NCBI GenBank assembly: GCA_947095585.1
Contig: OX352763.1
Location: 103,519,908 to 103,583,907, forward strand
DNA: 64,000 bases
Origin: Nephrocerus scutellatus
Lineage: Eukaryota > Arthropoda > Insecta > Diptera > Pipunculidae
Direction: 5' to 3'
Under the pieces are notes generated by a model that saw only the letters and a list, made by a program, of their open reading frames with translations, searched no databases and had not been told where the DNA came from. Made by a program: the position numbers and the translations under genes. Shown here in pieces: positions 9,676 to 20,570 of this stretch (its first letter is position 1; the number at the start of each line of letters is the position of its first letter).

Positions 9676-9838
9676 TATTTCAATAAACAAATCGAAACAC
9701 AGATTACTACTGTGGTCGTCAAAAGTAAATTCACAATTTGGTCGATTTTTACGCCTTTGTCGGTTCGGAAATTTACCCCTCGCAATAAAATTATAAAACG
9801 TGTTGTAAAGTAATTAATCAACCAAGTACGATTACAAA

Positions 9839-10995
9839 ATGCCGGACATAACCTCACTAAAAAAGAGACGAACATATATCAAAGGAAGCATGACGAAGCT
9901 AATAAATTTTATCAACACCATAAGCAGTGCTACCAATATAGAAGATATAAAAATCAGGTTAACGACCGTTGAGCGATACCGCACCGAATTTAATAATATT
10001 GAGGACAATATAATAATAATAATATTTGGCGCCACAGACCATTGCGGTCCAAGGCCTAACTTCTCGCAACCATTCGTGTTGATCATGTATATTTTTGCAC
10101 ACAAATGGAAGGGACCTACAATTTAAGGCCGGATCCGAACGGCGAATTAAGAAGCTTTCCGTGACAAGGTATTAATTATTCTCGGAACGTTTGTCACCCA
10201 TTCTTGAGAGGTGGGACACCGTGAAAAAAACTTTTTGGTGTTACTGGGATTCGAACCACGAACCCCTTGCTCAGTAGACCATGATCACTTCCACTGAGCC
10301 ACGGCGCCCACAAAATAGTGGCACTAAAAAACGATGAGGAATTGGATGAGAAATTCGAATACAATTATTACAATATAGTCACGGGATTAAATGTGGCATT
10401 ATGAAGGAAAATTGAGCCAAGCGTATCATTGAACAGCTTTGCACGTGGATGTGAAACTTCCCAAAATATCGCTTCCGTCATTCACAGGTAATTATACTGA
10501 GTGGCAATGTTTTCACGACCTGTTTTGTGCTACAATTCACGATAACCCCAGGCTTACACCATCGCAAAAATTGCAATATTAGAAGAGCACGTTAAAGGGA
10601 GAGGCAGCTGGACTTTTGAATCATTTCAGCATCACGGATGCAAATTATATAGAGGCACTGCAGAAATTACGAAAAAGATATGACCGGAAAAAATATACTA
10701 TTTATACGTTCATAAAAGATTTTATAAATCAACCATCAGTAATATCAGCAAATGCTGTAAATGTGAGACAACTGCTAGACACCTCCAATGAAATCTTACG
10801 CGGCTTAAAGACGTTGGGCAAAGAGGCTGAAGCACGTGCTCACTGGTTGAAACATATCTTAATTAATAAGCTAGATAGTGAAACCAACTCTCTGCAGGAT
10901 ATGATCTTCCAAATATTAAACAATTTTTCGATTTCCTCACCCAGTGTAAAAGATTTAAAGATATGCCCATTAATGAAAGGATTAACTCAATAAAG
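9839..10995 (+). pseudogene. BEL/Pao gag, interrupted by a SINE
   Basis: The N-terminus SLKKRRTYIKGSMTKLINF and VERYRTEFNNIED is characteristic of insect BEL/Pao gag. After the SINE (10013-10311) the frame resumes at 10318 with LKNDEELDEKFEYNYYNI. Later blocks in other frames, KLPKISLPSFTGNYTEWQ and HDLFCATIHDNPRLTPSQK, then NYIEALQKLRKRYDRKKYT, match DUF1759. A stop at 10403 and TAG near 10579 break it. The last open part ends at 10993. Confidence 0.85.
10013..10311 (-). mobile_element. tRNA-derived SINE
   Basis: Read on the minus strand, the head contains TGGCTCAGTGG (A-box-like) and GGTTCGAATCCC (B box), the internal RNA polymerase III promoter of a tRNA-derived SINE. A 200-base body follows, ending in an ATT-repeat tail (low-coordinate side). 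Flanks AATATA (10007-10012) and AAAATA (10312-10317) look like the target duplication. Removing the insert plus one flank keeps the BEL gag frame open. Length about 299 bp. Confidence 0.85.
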
Positions 10996-11420
10996 CAACA
11001 AAACCGATGCTTTAATTACTTTAATGACAATGACGGGTGACATAGTGGCCACTGCTGATCAATGCATATGTGTGACGGCTGTTACCTAAATGTTGTTGAG
11101 GGAGATGTTGAGATGTCATAGGTAATGTACATTATTGTTTCTTTGTTCTTTTCCAGGATAGAGATGTTTAGAGCGAATCTTTTGACGAGACCATGTAGAT
11201 GTTGTGGCCATTTGCATGGGGAGGCGGGATCAAGTAGATTTAACCGTTATACAACAGAATGCAGGCATTGTGGTCGCATGCATTGGGGTGTGGGAACGGA
11301 GGAGGATCCATTCTTATTGTCACCATCAGATTGTGCGGTGGCGCCCTATGAGGTTGTATTGGTGGAAGATGAGGGGGAGTTGTCACCTGAGGTTGTTCTG
11401 GTGGTAGCTGGTCTTCACGT
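10996..11420 (+). other. Unrecognised segment with a cysteine/histidine-rich open frame
   Basis: A 108-codon open frame (11125-11451) contains CRCCGHLH and CRHCGRMHWG, two Cys/His clusters about 23 residues apart that could bind zinc. I do not recognise it as a standard BEL zinc knuckle. It lies where the gag C-terminus would be, so it may be a diverged gag part or a foreign insertion. Confidence 0.35.
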
Positions 11421-11424
11421 GCAA

Positions 11425-12051
11425 GTCAAAGTTTCGATGTCATCAGTGTAATAGAAAACATCATACACTACTGCACGAAGACATACCACCAGAGAACAAA
11501 TCAATTGTAGCTGTATCCAATATCCAACCGAAGGAAGAAAATCAATCTAAAACCCATCTCCAGATGTGCACCACCGCAACCAATCATTCAGTTTGCACCG
11601 CAACAACCGACCATTCGAGAAGTGCTTTGCTACCTACAGCATTAGTGAAAGTGGTAAACGTAAACAACGAATACTAACTATGTCAAGTTTTATTGGATTC
11701 CGGATCTCAGGGATCGTTTATTTCCGAAAAATGTGCTCAAAAATTTAAATTGAAGAGAAGCAGCGCTAAACTAGCCATATCAGGCATAGGAGCAACAACC
11801 AACGGCTATACAAAGGGAGCAGTATCATTAGTGATGATACCGTGGAACAAACCGAAACCAACACTCGGTTTCCTTCCTAAGCTTACCACCAAACAACCAT
11901 CGTTATCCGAAAATATAATTTTAGATGAATTCAATCATTATGATCTAGCCGATCCGCACTTTTACCATGCTTCCGAGATTGACATAATAATTGGCGCCGA
12001 TAGTTTCTTTCAAATGCTGTCCAACGGAAGGATTATAACCAAAAGCGAACT
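11425..12051 (+). pseudogene. BEL/Pao zinc knuckle and DUF1758 protease
   Basis: A gag-like zinc knuckle, FRCHQCNRKHHTLLHED, lies at about 11430-11485. After a stop near 11675, the aspartic protease region (DUF1758) reads LDSGSQGSFISEKCAQKF, then LAISGIGATTNGYTKGAVSL and IDIIIGADSFFQML. LDSGS is the usual BEL/Pao active site. The frame runs directly into a LINE insertion at 12058, and no BEL reverse transcriptase is seen afterwards. Confidence 0.88.
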
Positions 12052-12057
12052 AATGAC

Positions 12058-13265
12058 GTGCATGACTCATTGTTTGGAGCGAAGCATTGAAAACCTAGGT
12101 GAATCAAGCGTTGTTTCCTTAGATATTGCTAAAGCTTTTGATAGAGTATGGCATGATTGTCTTATTAATAAGATTCGTGCGCTGAATTTACACTCCTCTC
12201 TCATTACATGGATTGAGAATTATTTATGGAACCGTAAAATAAAAGTTGTATTAAATAGTATATCTTCAGATTTACATGGGATCAATGCTGGCGTGCCTCA
12301 AGGATCATCCTTGTCTCCCACGCTCTTCTTGATATATATCAACGACCTATTGTTTTCTACAACCTGTGATATCCATTCATTTGCTGATGATACAACACTA
12401 TCGGCCTCCATTGAGTTTGACAATCAAAAATAATGCAATTCTCGCTTGAATGGTTCGCGTGAATTAATGAATTTGACTATTCTGTCTAATATTCAAATCA
12501 TTCTTGATTGGGGCATTTCTAACAGAGTAGAATTTAACCCAAATAAATTCCAGTCTTGCCTTTTTTCTCAGAAGACAACTCAACATTATGTTCCTCCTGT
12601 TATTAATGGTACCTCTATTGCGAGATCTGATTCACTTAAGTTGTTAGGTTTAAAAGTATCAAGTGATCTTTCCTGGAAAGAACATATTTATGAAATTTCA
12701 AAAAGAGCTAGCCAATGTTTAGGCTTCATAAGACGTTGTAACTTCTACTTCACTCCCTCTGAAGTGTTAAGATTATATAAATCTTATGTTAGACCAATTT
12801 TAGAATTTAATTCATATGTGTGGGGTGGTGCTCCAAGATCGCATTTGGTTCATCTTGATGGTGTTCAGAATAGAGTTATCCGTTTGATAAACGATGTAAC
12901 CATTACTTCGTCTCTTGACACTTTGGAGCACAGACGAATTGTAGGAGCTTTATCTGTTTTCTATAAATTTTACAACGGTAAATGTTCTTTAGAAACCCGT
13001 TCTCTAGTTCCTGGGCCTTTTATCACTAACGTAAGTAACGTAAACACTCGTTTAAGGTGCAATCAACATAGATTTGCCTTAAAACTTTTTTCATGTAGAA
13101 CCCAACACTTTAAATCCTCGTTTTTTCCGAGAGTCTCTTCGATGTGGAATCAATTGGTCGAACACGTGTTTCCAGAATCTTATAATCTGCAGGCGTTCAA
13201 ATAAGCCGTTAACAACTTCTTGAAGGATGATGGTTAAAGTATTCATAAGTTGTTTCTTAATATAT

Positions 13266-13296
<31 letters not shown>

Positions 13297-13649
13297 TATC
13301 AGTATTTTTTAAATAATTTTTATAATTTGTAATATTTTCTTGGTCAAGGTTTTTTGTAGTTTTCCCTGCCCATGATTTCATTGATAGAAGTATTTGGACT
13401 CGCGTCGTTCTAAATTCGTGTTCGTTTTTCGTATTGCTTTTCCAATGAATCAGGGAGAATTCTGAGAAAATAAATTGAAACCGGCTACAAACGTAAGGAA
13501 TGTGATATATTGTAAATCACATTCTTTCGATTTTTATTTTATTTTGAATTTAATAAAGGGCTTAGCCCAACTAATGACGTAAGTCATTTAGGGAGTCATC
13601 CCTTGGCAATAAGTCTCTATATCAAAAAAAAAAAAAAAAAAAAAAAAAA
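12058..13649 (+). mobile_element. 5'-truncated Jockey-type LINE with poly(A)
   Basis: Non-LTR retrotransposon. The RT shows VVSLDIAKAFDRVWHDCL, NAGVPQGSSLSPTLFLIYIN and a FADDTT catalytic box (12121-12400). A stop at 12431 is followed by the C-terminal part (12446-13204) with RPILEFNSYVWGGAP and HRFALKLFSCRT. A first poly(A) run is at 13271 and the final tail ends at about 13650. Flanking AATGAC (12052-12057 and 13650-13655) is a plausible target duplication within the BEL element. Confidence 0.88.
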
Positions 13650-13690
13650 AATGACCATAACACTACACATACATACACTAGACATACGTC

Positions 13691-13879
13691 ACGATCGATA
13701 AAGATTATTTAACGGCTTTCGATTGGCGCTTTGCCCTCCAAAAATACGACAGGTATTATTACTTCCTCAACAAATTCGCAGACTCGTATCTCTGCGAGAA
13801 ATGTCTCAAGATGGCACTTTATATCATGGTCGATGCTGTGCCTCTTAAAGCGAAAATCCGTAGTAAAGTGATCGACTAA
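13691..13879 (+). CDS. Unrecognised 62-codon open frame
   Basis: An open segment without an obvious start reads FDWRFALQKYDRYYYFLNKF, then ADSYLCEKCLKMALYIMVDA, and ends at TAA (13877). It is aromatic-rich with a CxxC pair, and its base use is less AT-rich than its surroundings. I do not recognise a family. It follows the LINE and could be a remnant of the BEL polyprotein or an unrelated element; a chance open frame is possible. Confidence 0.25.
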   Translation, partial: TIDKDYLTAFDWRFALQKYDRYYYFLNKFADSYLCEKCLKMALYIMVDAVPLKAKIRSKVID

Positions 13880-14129
13880 ATAGACTGTCAAAAAAAAAAA
13901 CGCAACACAATTTCAATAATTACACTTAAACATTAAAAATAAACAAATTAACATAAAAAATATTATATTTTTTGCTTTTACTTAAAAAGAACTTTCTTGT
14001 TATTAATTAAACGCAGTAAAACGTTAAAGTTAATTTATTGCGATAAGAGTTTAATAAAATGTTATGTAATAAAAAAAATGTTATGTAATAAAAAAAATGT
14101 TAATTAAAATGCAAAAGTGTTTTTTTTTT
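13880..14129. other. AT-rich spacer
   Basis: No gene seen. A short tandem duplication of ATGTTATGTAATAAAAAAA occurs at about 14058-14098. Confidence 0.6.
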
Positions 14130-14592
14130 AATTTTAAAAGGAATGCTCAGTTCCGCACACAGTTTTAAGAATGAAGACGTTGTTGGTATGGTCCTGATGA
14201 CCTGGTTTCACTGCCAGCACAGGTTTTCTCATTCGGAAGACCGATGAAGCGTTTGTTGTTTTCCTGCTCGACTCCCAGTGGCTGATCTAAGTAGATTCAG
14301 TTTTTAATTCACCGTACAAGAAGGCAGTTGAAATGTCGAATTGACCCATATAAAAGTTTTTCTGGGCACTAATAGACAATAAAAAACATAATGAATCAAA
14401 TCTTACCGCAGGAGAAAAAGTTTTATTGTAGTCTGTTCCAGATTTTTGGGAGTAACTTTTGACAACCAGTCGGACCTTATAGCGACTCAGTAATCCATCT
14501 GCATCAGTTTTTCGCTTAAAGATCCATTTGTATCGGTGTAATGAAGTCATTACACCATGATCTAACCAACAAGACAAAATCAATATCACCTA
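14130..14592 (-). pseudogene. Copia reverse transcriptase fragment
   Basis: Minus-strand sequence with the Ty1/copia RT signature: RYKWIFKRKTDADGLLSRYK, RLVVKSYSQKSGTDYNKTFS, then FYMGQFDISTAFLYGEL (14589-14300). After a stop the similarity continues weakly in other frames. Only the N-terminal half of the RT is present and the YVDD box is missing. Both ends are abrupt. Confidence 0.85.
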
Positions 14593-14868
14593 ACCCTTAT
14601 GGAAAGGTGATTGATGTTTGTTATGTACTAGAATAATATACAAAGGGAACACTGGTACCTACCAAATAAGGAGACTGAATACTGTCAAAAAGGGAATAAA
14701 ACTAAATTGAACGAAAGCGTCATGGTGTAAACGTAAACTCTGAGACGAACGCAGCACAAGTTTTTGGCAGATTGGAGCAGTTCCAACCTTCGATGTCTTG
14801 GAACAATTATAAGTAAAGTGATCACACGTCCCGGTTTTGGCGGGACAGTCCTGCTTTTTAGTGGAATT
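14593..14868. other. Unassigned spacer
   Basis: No convincing coding signal. The 3' part (after about 14820) may belong to the hAT-like gene that follows, but no clear motif is visible. Confidence 0.4.
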
Positions 14869-15240
14869 AGAAAAAAGAAAAATTTATATCCATATATTCT
14901 GATGCTTCCAACCACAAAGATTTAAGATTATTTCCCATAATTGTTAGATTTTTTGATCCAGAAACAGGAATTAAAATTAGAATATTAGATTTTGTTTCAC
15001 TGCCGTCTGAAACTGCACAAATAATTTTTGATTCAATAAGTACTATTTTAAAACAGAATAATTTGAACAATAAAATTATTGCCTATTGTGCGGATTTTGG
15101 TGGAAAAGCTAGAAGAGGCATCAATAACGTTTTTACGAAACTTAACGAACATTTGAACCAAAAAATTATTGGAGTAGGTTGTGCAGCGCACTTTCTACAT
15201 AATACTATACAAACAGCATCTGACTTACTTCCACCTTGAC
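14869..15240 (+). pseudogene. hAT-like (DUF4371-type) transposase fragment
   Basis: An open frame of about 123 codons reads ISIYSDASNHKDLRLFPIIV, RFFDPETGIKIRILDFV, IIAYCADFGGKARRGINNVF and GCAAHFLHNTIQTASDLLP, ending at TGA (15238). The pattern SDASN..LFP..V..F then CAD..N..G and C.AH..HN is typical of hAT-like transposase-derived proteins of the DUF4371/ZNF862 group; the first aspartate lies in SDASN. The N-terminal zinc finger and C-terminal dimerisation domain are absent. Confidence 0.75.
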
Positions 15241-15244
15241 TTGA

Positions 15245-15620
15245 CTTGATGTTGAAAATTCGAATTCAAGTAAAATGCAGCTTAAGTACGCGAAATATCC
15301 GCAGACTGGAACTGGAGTAACATCAAAATCTCATAAATTTTTAACAATTGTGGATTATAAAATGACAACAAGTGTTACAGCAGCGTGGAATATCGACAGA
15401 ATGGACAATCGTTGTATAATTTGGCGATTCCCAGCATCAAAATTATTGTCGACAATTTGGAGAAGGTTGCCCAAACATTTCGATCTAATGGAGGAAGTAC
15501 ATTCCATGCCATTCGATTAAATTTCATTTTGCATTGCACCAAAAGCGTCGAATGCCAACCGAGGGTATTGTAGCTTAGCGTATTTTGCACTACCGTTTGG
15601 TTTCGTTGCATTATTAGTGT
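15245..15620 (+). other. Unrecognised open frames
   Basis: Overlapping frames (15275-15520 and 15385-15573) have no motif I recognise. They lie between a hAT-like fragment and the C-terminal end of a gypsy integrase, and could be diverged integrase sequence. Confidence 0.25.
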
Positions 15621-15624
15621 ATAA

Positions 15625-16022
15625 GTTGAATTTAAGACAAAACCAGCAAGTTAAATATTATAATAGAAGTTAAATAGTTCTGCCAGCGCTAGTTGAAAAT
15701 GAAAATATTTTTAAGGAATGGAACAATTTGGGTTCCGGCCAGGGTACTTAGGTGTTTCAATGATAATTCGTTTCTTGTTAAGGATGGAAAAGGGGGTATA
15801 TATAGAAGAAATAGAGTATTTTTAAAGAAAACATTGTTAAATTTTAAGGAAAATACAGAATTAATCGATCATTATGATTTAGTTTGTAATAAGGGTACTT
15901 CTATCGGTAGTAATAATGTAATTAACGATCAAATCGGATTGCATCAGACAACTCTTATAAAGAAAGTAATTAAAATGACATTCATGCACCTAAAGCAACA
16001 AAAAATCATCATTCTGATGTAA
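15625..16022 (+). pseudogene. gypsy integrase C-terminal region
   Basis: The segment KLNLRQNQQVKYYNRS, a stop, then LPALVENE, FLRNGTIWVPARVL and LVKDGKGGIYRRNRVFL resembles the post-core integrase C-terminus of insect gypsy polyproteins, where the polypeptide ends soon after the R-RNR block. The frame ends at TAA (16020). The core domain is not present upstream. Confidence 0.75.
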
Positions 16023-16149
16023 ATAAAGCAAATAATATTATCGGACAGAGTAATTAAAAGTCACGTAGTGCTGTGTGCTGCGCTTTGGCACAAAATATTA
16101 AAAAAAACACAGCAATAATTGCAATCAGCAAATAATTAAAAATACCGGT
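16023..16149. other. Spacer, possible gypsy 3' end
   Basis: Short AT-rich stretch with no recognisable LTR end. Confidence 0.4.
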
Positions 16150-16440
16150 TCTCGTGTGCCAGTTATTATTAGTGTAAAGTGCATAGTGTGGGTTCGTTCG
16201 TCCTATCCTCTATCCAGCTAAACTAAAGAATTGGAAAATTATGTTGTTGTATGCTTGCATACGCAATGTGATGATCTAATTCTTTTGTAATTAAATAACG
16301 GATTGTGAGTGTTTGTTTCTTGTGGTGATTTAACTCATTTTGTCGTGAAGGCATAACACCGGCGACAATTTGTGTTAATAATCCAATTTGAGACATACTC
16401 TTCTCAATTCGGTTAAAAGAAGCGGTAAGTTGTGTTTTGT

Positions 16441-17200
16441 GTAGTTATGTATAGTTTCAGAGTGGATCTCAGCAACATACGTGGGCTGAGAACGAACTCT
16501 TTCTCCGTGTTTAACCATGTACATGTACATGTCCACAGGCCAGCAATTCTGGCACTGAGTGAAACTCAGGTGTTTGATAATTCTGATGTTTCGGAATTTA
16601 ATCTGCCTGGGTATAGCTTGGTGCCATTATTTTTCTCTCGACGCGGACTCGCAATCTATGTCCGGAGTGATGTTGCGTTTCAGCTTTTGCCTCAATTTAG
16701 CGAAAGTTCCAAACCGGAATTCAATTTCATTTGGCTCAAAGTTAAGGTACAAGAGCGCAACATCTACTACTCTTTACTTTACAGAAGCCCTAACTTAGAC
16801 AGTGTTTCAACTCAGAGTGAGTTTGATGCACTGTCTGATTCAATCTTAAGAATTGATAAAAAAAACATGAAATTGTTATTGCGGGCGATTTCAATGTACA
16901 CAATTCGTTTATAATTCTGGGTGGCTTCGCCATTCTGGCCAGATAACACCCGAAGGAAGGTATGTTGAGTTATTCGCTGAATTTAATCACTTTACTCAGC
17001 TTGTAAATGAGCCTACACGAATACCTGACATTGCAAATCATTCCGCAAACACCCTTGACTAGTTCCTTACCTCTCGTCCTGATAATTACTACTATCACGT
17101 TCGTGATAGCAACGTGGATGCCGCCGCTGATGCAATCACAAACATCATTCTTATTGGTGAGAAAGTTTATCCCTTTCAGGAATAAATCTATCAAATCAAA
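16441..17200 (+). pseudogene. LINE endonuclease domain, copy 1
   Basis: Apurinic-type endonuclease that nicks the target. Visible: NIRGLRTNSFSVF, RPAILALSETQVF (E of the active site), RRGLAIYVRSDVAF, FNFIWLKVKVQERNIYYSLL and YRSPNLDS. The GDFN motif is split by a frameshift: codons for AGDFN are at about 16882 in a different frame, followed by an 11-bp insertion. The SDH block seen in copy 2 is missing because about 300 bases are deleted near 17085. Confidence 0.85.
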
Positions 17201-19065
17201 GGAAGATGGAAAGTATGACTCGAGCTGTAAAGAGGCTTCTAGAATTAGAGAGGTATGCTTTCGGTCTTATAAAGCAAACCCTACCGAGGAAAACCGAAAA
17301 AAGTTCAAACGAGCAAGAAATGATTGCAATGCCCATCTTCGGCGAGTCAAATTCGCCTACGACCAAAAATTAAGGCAAAAAATACTACAATGTCCCAAAG
17401 GTAGTAAAAATTTCTGGTCTTTCATGAAAATAATCAAAAATACAACCTCGTCGTCGATTCCAACGCTCATTTATAATGACATTCCAGTTGTCAGCTCTAT
17501 AGACAAGGCCAATCTGTTTGCTGCGCATTTCGCAGCTAGCTCTACGCTTCCAGATTGTGAATTGCCGCCTCCTGCACCTCAGAGTATTGAACACTCTATG
17601 GGACAGATATTTATTCGTACTCGTGCAGTTGCTAGAGTTTTGAATGATCTCAACACACACAAATCCGCTGGTCCTGAAGGTATTTCCCCATTAGTTCTGA
17701 AGAGGTGTTCTTCCAAGCTGGCATTACCATTGCGTAATCTTTTCCATCTATCCTATTCTTCTGGACTCTTCCCGAGAAGTTGGAAAACAGCCTTTCTCCA
17801 GCCCATACCCAAAAAAAGGCGAGCCGTCGTCTCCTTCTTCGTACCGACCCATAGCAGTTACATCCATTCTTTCCAAGGCCATGGAAACGCTGATCAATTT
17901 TCAGCTCATGAAATATCTTGAAACCAATGAAATCCTTAGTGACCGGCAGTACGGATTTCGTGGGCAACGTTCCACTGGTGATTTGATGGTATATCTCACC
18001 GAACAGTAGAACCGGTCATTGCATCAATTTGGTGAAAGCAAAGCTGTTGCACTCGATATTTCCAAAGCATTTGACAGAGTTTGGCATCAAGCTCTTTTGT
18101 CAAAAATGCGTGCTTATGTCGTCGATGATAAACTGCTTCATTGGATTAGAAGATTTCTTTTGGACCGCTCAATTCAAGTTGTTTTGGACGGATTCAAGTC
18201 TGAAATACACCACATAAATGCTGGCGTTACCCAGGGCTCTGTTCTGTCCCCGACACTATTTCTCATTTTTATTAATGATCTCTTATCTGTGACTTCTAAT
18301 CCAATTCAATCTTTCGCTGACGACAGCACTCTCAGCTTCTCATATAAGTTTGAGGAACGTCCCTCCACCTCTGATGTGGAACTCAAACAACTTCGTATGT
18401 TAAGCACGTTAAATTCTGACCTTGACAGCATAATACATTGGGGAGAAATCAATCGAGTAGAATTTAACGCTTCCAAAACCCAATGCTGTCTCCTGTCGTC
18501 TAAGCGAATCCTAAGCCCCATGCTGAAAATATCGCAATTCTCAGTATGTGCGTTGGAATGACCACATATTTACTGCCGCTAAATATGCTGCGAAATGTTT
18601 AGTTTTTTTAGCCCGGTGCAAGAAATATTTCAATCCCTCTGATCTGGCTACCATATACAAGGCTTTTATTCGCCCAAAGCTTGAGTACAATTGCCATATC
18701 TAGTCTGGTGCGCCTAAGACTACTTTGCATCAGCTAGATAGAATACAAAACCGCGCGATAAAACTTATCGGTGACGAAAATATAGCGAAATCAATAGATT
18801 CGCTTGAACACCGCAGGAACGTTTCTTGCTTGTCACTGTTTTATCGCTTCTTCTACCAGCGGTGCTCAAGAGAAATAGCCAGTTGCATACCACCTCTCCT
18901 TGAATTCAACCGCAATACTCGTGGCGCTCTAAATGCTCATCAGTTTACCCTGAAGCCCATATTCGGACGTACAGTTAAATTCAGGGATTCGTTCTTCAGC
19001 CGTACAACAACACGTATGTGGAATGCTCTGCCAAGCTCTGTCTTTGAATTAGAAATTGATTAAAA
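17201..19065 (+). pseudogene. LINE reverse transcriptase and C-terminus, copy 1
   Basis: The linker (KASRIREV-like, FKRARNDCNAHLRRVKFAYD) precedes the RT: LNDLNTHKSAGPEGISPLVL, then a frameshift near 17818, YLETNEILSDRQYGFRGQRS, a stop at 18007, SKAVALDISKAFDRVWHQAL, NAGVTQGSVLSPTLFLIFIN and a FADDST box (about 18315). After a shift near 18530 the C-terminal part contains RPKLEYNCHI and HRRNVSCLSLFYRFF, ending at TAA (19061). At least five lesions make it non-functional. Confidence 0.88.
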
Positions 19066-19300
19066 AAAAAAAAAATGAAAGCGGAAGTGGAAACTAGATC
19101 GTAGTATAAACCTGCCTTTATAACACATTTGTAAACCTACTTTAAGTTTTTAATAGAAAACCTCATGTAAACCTATCATTAAGATAATGGAGTCATAACG
19201 CAGATGTACAAGCTCTAAACATTGACGATATAGAATTACACGTGTACACATTGTAACAAGTGAAATAATAATTATTAGAAATAGAAATAAAAGGATAAAC

Positions 19301-19379
19301 AAATCATATTTTATTAATCAAAAGAGACTTAAAAATATTACACTTAAAAATAATACAGATGGTATCAAAAAATTGTTTT
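19301..19379. other. Short AT-rich junction
   Basis: No signal beyond A/T runs between the LINE tail and the gypsy gag fragment. Confidence 0.5.
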
Positions 19380-20265
19380 CTTCTAAAGAAACAAAGCTGA
19401 TGATGAGACGATCGTTTGAAGTGCGCTAGCGATAAGAAACGTTTGCAGAAAAGCTCGTTCTCGCAAATAAACTTAACATACAGGAGGACGAACTAATCGA
19501 ATACATAGTCGAAGGAATACCGGACATGCAATTCAGTGCTTCAAGTCTAAGACCCAATAAATGGAGGCCTTTTCTAATGTGAGGCTAAGATTAATTAATT
19601 CGTCATCAGCAGCTTCGCCGAAAAATACACCGAAGACAGCAGCACAGGAGAACAAGAAGAACAACTTTAGATGTTTCAACTGTAATTAAATCGGATATTT
19701 TGCAGCCAGTTGCCGTAAGCCTAAAAAGGACTTTGGTGCCTGTTTCGTGGTCATAAATGTTCGTTTAGGTTGTCTGATTGACTCTGGAAGCTGCGGTAGC
19801 TTCGTACGTCGTCGTTGTTATTTGCGTTGCCTCCCTATTAAATTTAAATTCAATAAATCTTCAAACGTTTATTTTGGTGTTAATAAAAGTAAAGTACTAA
19901 CTTTTGGAAAATACAATGTTTCGTGGCTTTTGAATTAAAAGAAACTTCCATGATGCTGGAAGTAATTTCTGATGATTGCATGCAATATGATGTCATTTTA
20001 GGCTGCGATTCTTTGGAAAAAGTTGAATTTAAACTAACCTCGAAATTGGAAAATAAATCCAACTTTTCAGAAGAGCCATCCAATGAATCGTTACCCAAGT
20101 GTAACGACCAAGAATTGGATGAAAATTTTGAAAGGTCGCTTGTGAAAATTGAATTTACAAACTTTAGTCTGATAAATAAACTTCTAAACTAAACGATAGA
20201 TAAACTTTCATCTGATAAATATAAGTTTAGATGTGTAGCCATAATGTTAAGAGAGACAAAAATGT
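19380..20265 (+). pseudogene. gypsy gag zinc knuckle and protease fragment
   Basis: The gag C-terminal part LVLANKLNIQEDELIEYIVE with GIPDMQFSASSLRP is followed by a CCHC zinc knuckle (CFNCN, a TAA in place of a codon, IGYFAASCRKPKK, about 19672-19725). A protease-like region has LIDSGSCGSFVRR at 19777 and MQYDVILGCDSLEKVEFKL at about 19980. The frame shifts near 19925. This is a gag-pro fragment of a different gypsy family from the one at 1515; no RT follows. Confidence 0.78.
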
Positions 20266-20438
20266 TTTTAAAAGCTGCCGGTAGTAAGTATGAGAATGGC
20301 AACTGGCAACAGAAGTTCAGTCTTCAGTTGTTCATCAGTGGTCGTTGTAGACGGATCGTTTATTATAAAATGAAAATAAATATTTTTAACAATTACATCC
20401 TTACAAATTCAGAAGTGGGATAAAGATCCGCCCTATCG
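20266..20438. other. Unassigned spacer
   Basis: No coding signal. The sequence with TTCAGTCTTCAGTTG and AAAATGAAAATAAATA could be an LTR fragment, but no duplicate copy is present. Confidence 0.35.
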
Positions 20439-20570
20439 TGAAAAGTATTAGGGGATTCGGGAGATACCCACTTGAGCCGTGGCTGTTAACACCATATCGT
20501 GTAGCCCCAAACGGAAGTGCAGAGGCGAAATACAACAATATCCACTTTGAGTTGAGAGTTGTCTTTCAAA
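20439..20570 (+). pseudogene. HARBI1-type transposase fragment
   Basis: RYPLEPWLLTPYRVAPNGSA followed by EAKYNNIHFELRVVF matches the conserved segment after the second catalytic aspartate of HARBI1-type transposases (usual form: GYPL.PWL.TPY.....EA.YN..H...R). Only about 40 residues are recognisable, and the aspartate codon region is not conserved here. The fragment abuts the second Jockey-like LINE. Confidence 0.7.

Larger units (their letters stand above)
16150..19300 (+). mobile_element. Jockey-like LINE, copy 1, nearly full length but mutated
   Basis: The 5' untranslated part (from about 16150) and the block starting ATAACGGATTGTGAGTG are shared with the copy at about 20.6 kb. ORF2 follows with endonuclease and reverse transcriptase, a short poly(A) at 19063-19075, and about 230 bases of AT-rich tail. 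No ORF1 with zinc knuckles is visible, so either ORF1 is lost or this is a shortened derivative. Exact ends are uncertain. Confidence 0.85.

Noticed and set aside
9505..9813. Phenylalanine-rich frames in the MITEs (also 6660-6854 and 9225-9431)
   Set aside because: Caused by long T runs inside palindromic MITE arms; the same frame occurs in both arms.
10235..10311. A free-standing tRNA gene on the minus strand
   Set aside because: A and B boxes are present, but the sequence does not close into an acceptor stem and continues into a body with an ATT tail and flanking duplicates, so it is a SINE head.
15275..15573. Two overlapping frames as a possible host gene
   Set aside because: No motif recognised and they sit between truncated transposon pieces; recorded only as unrecognised sequence.
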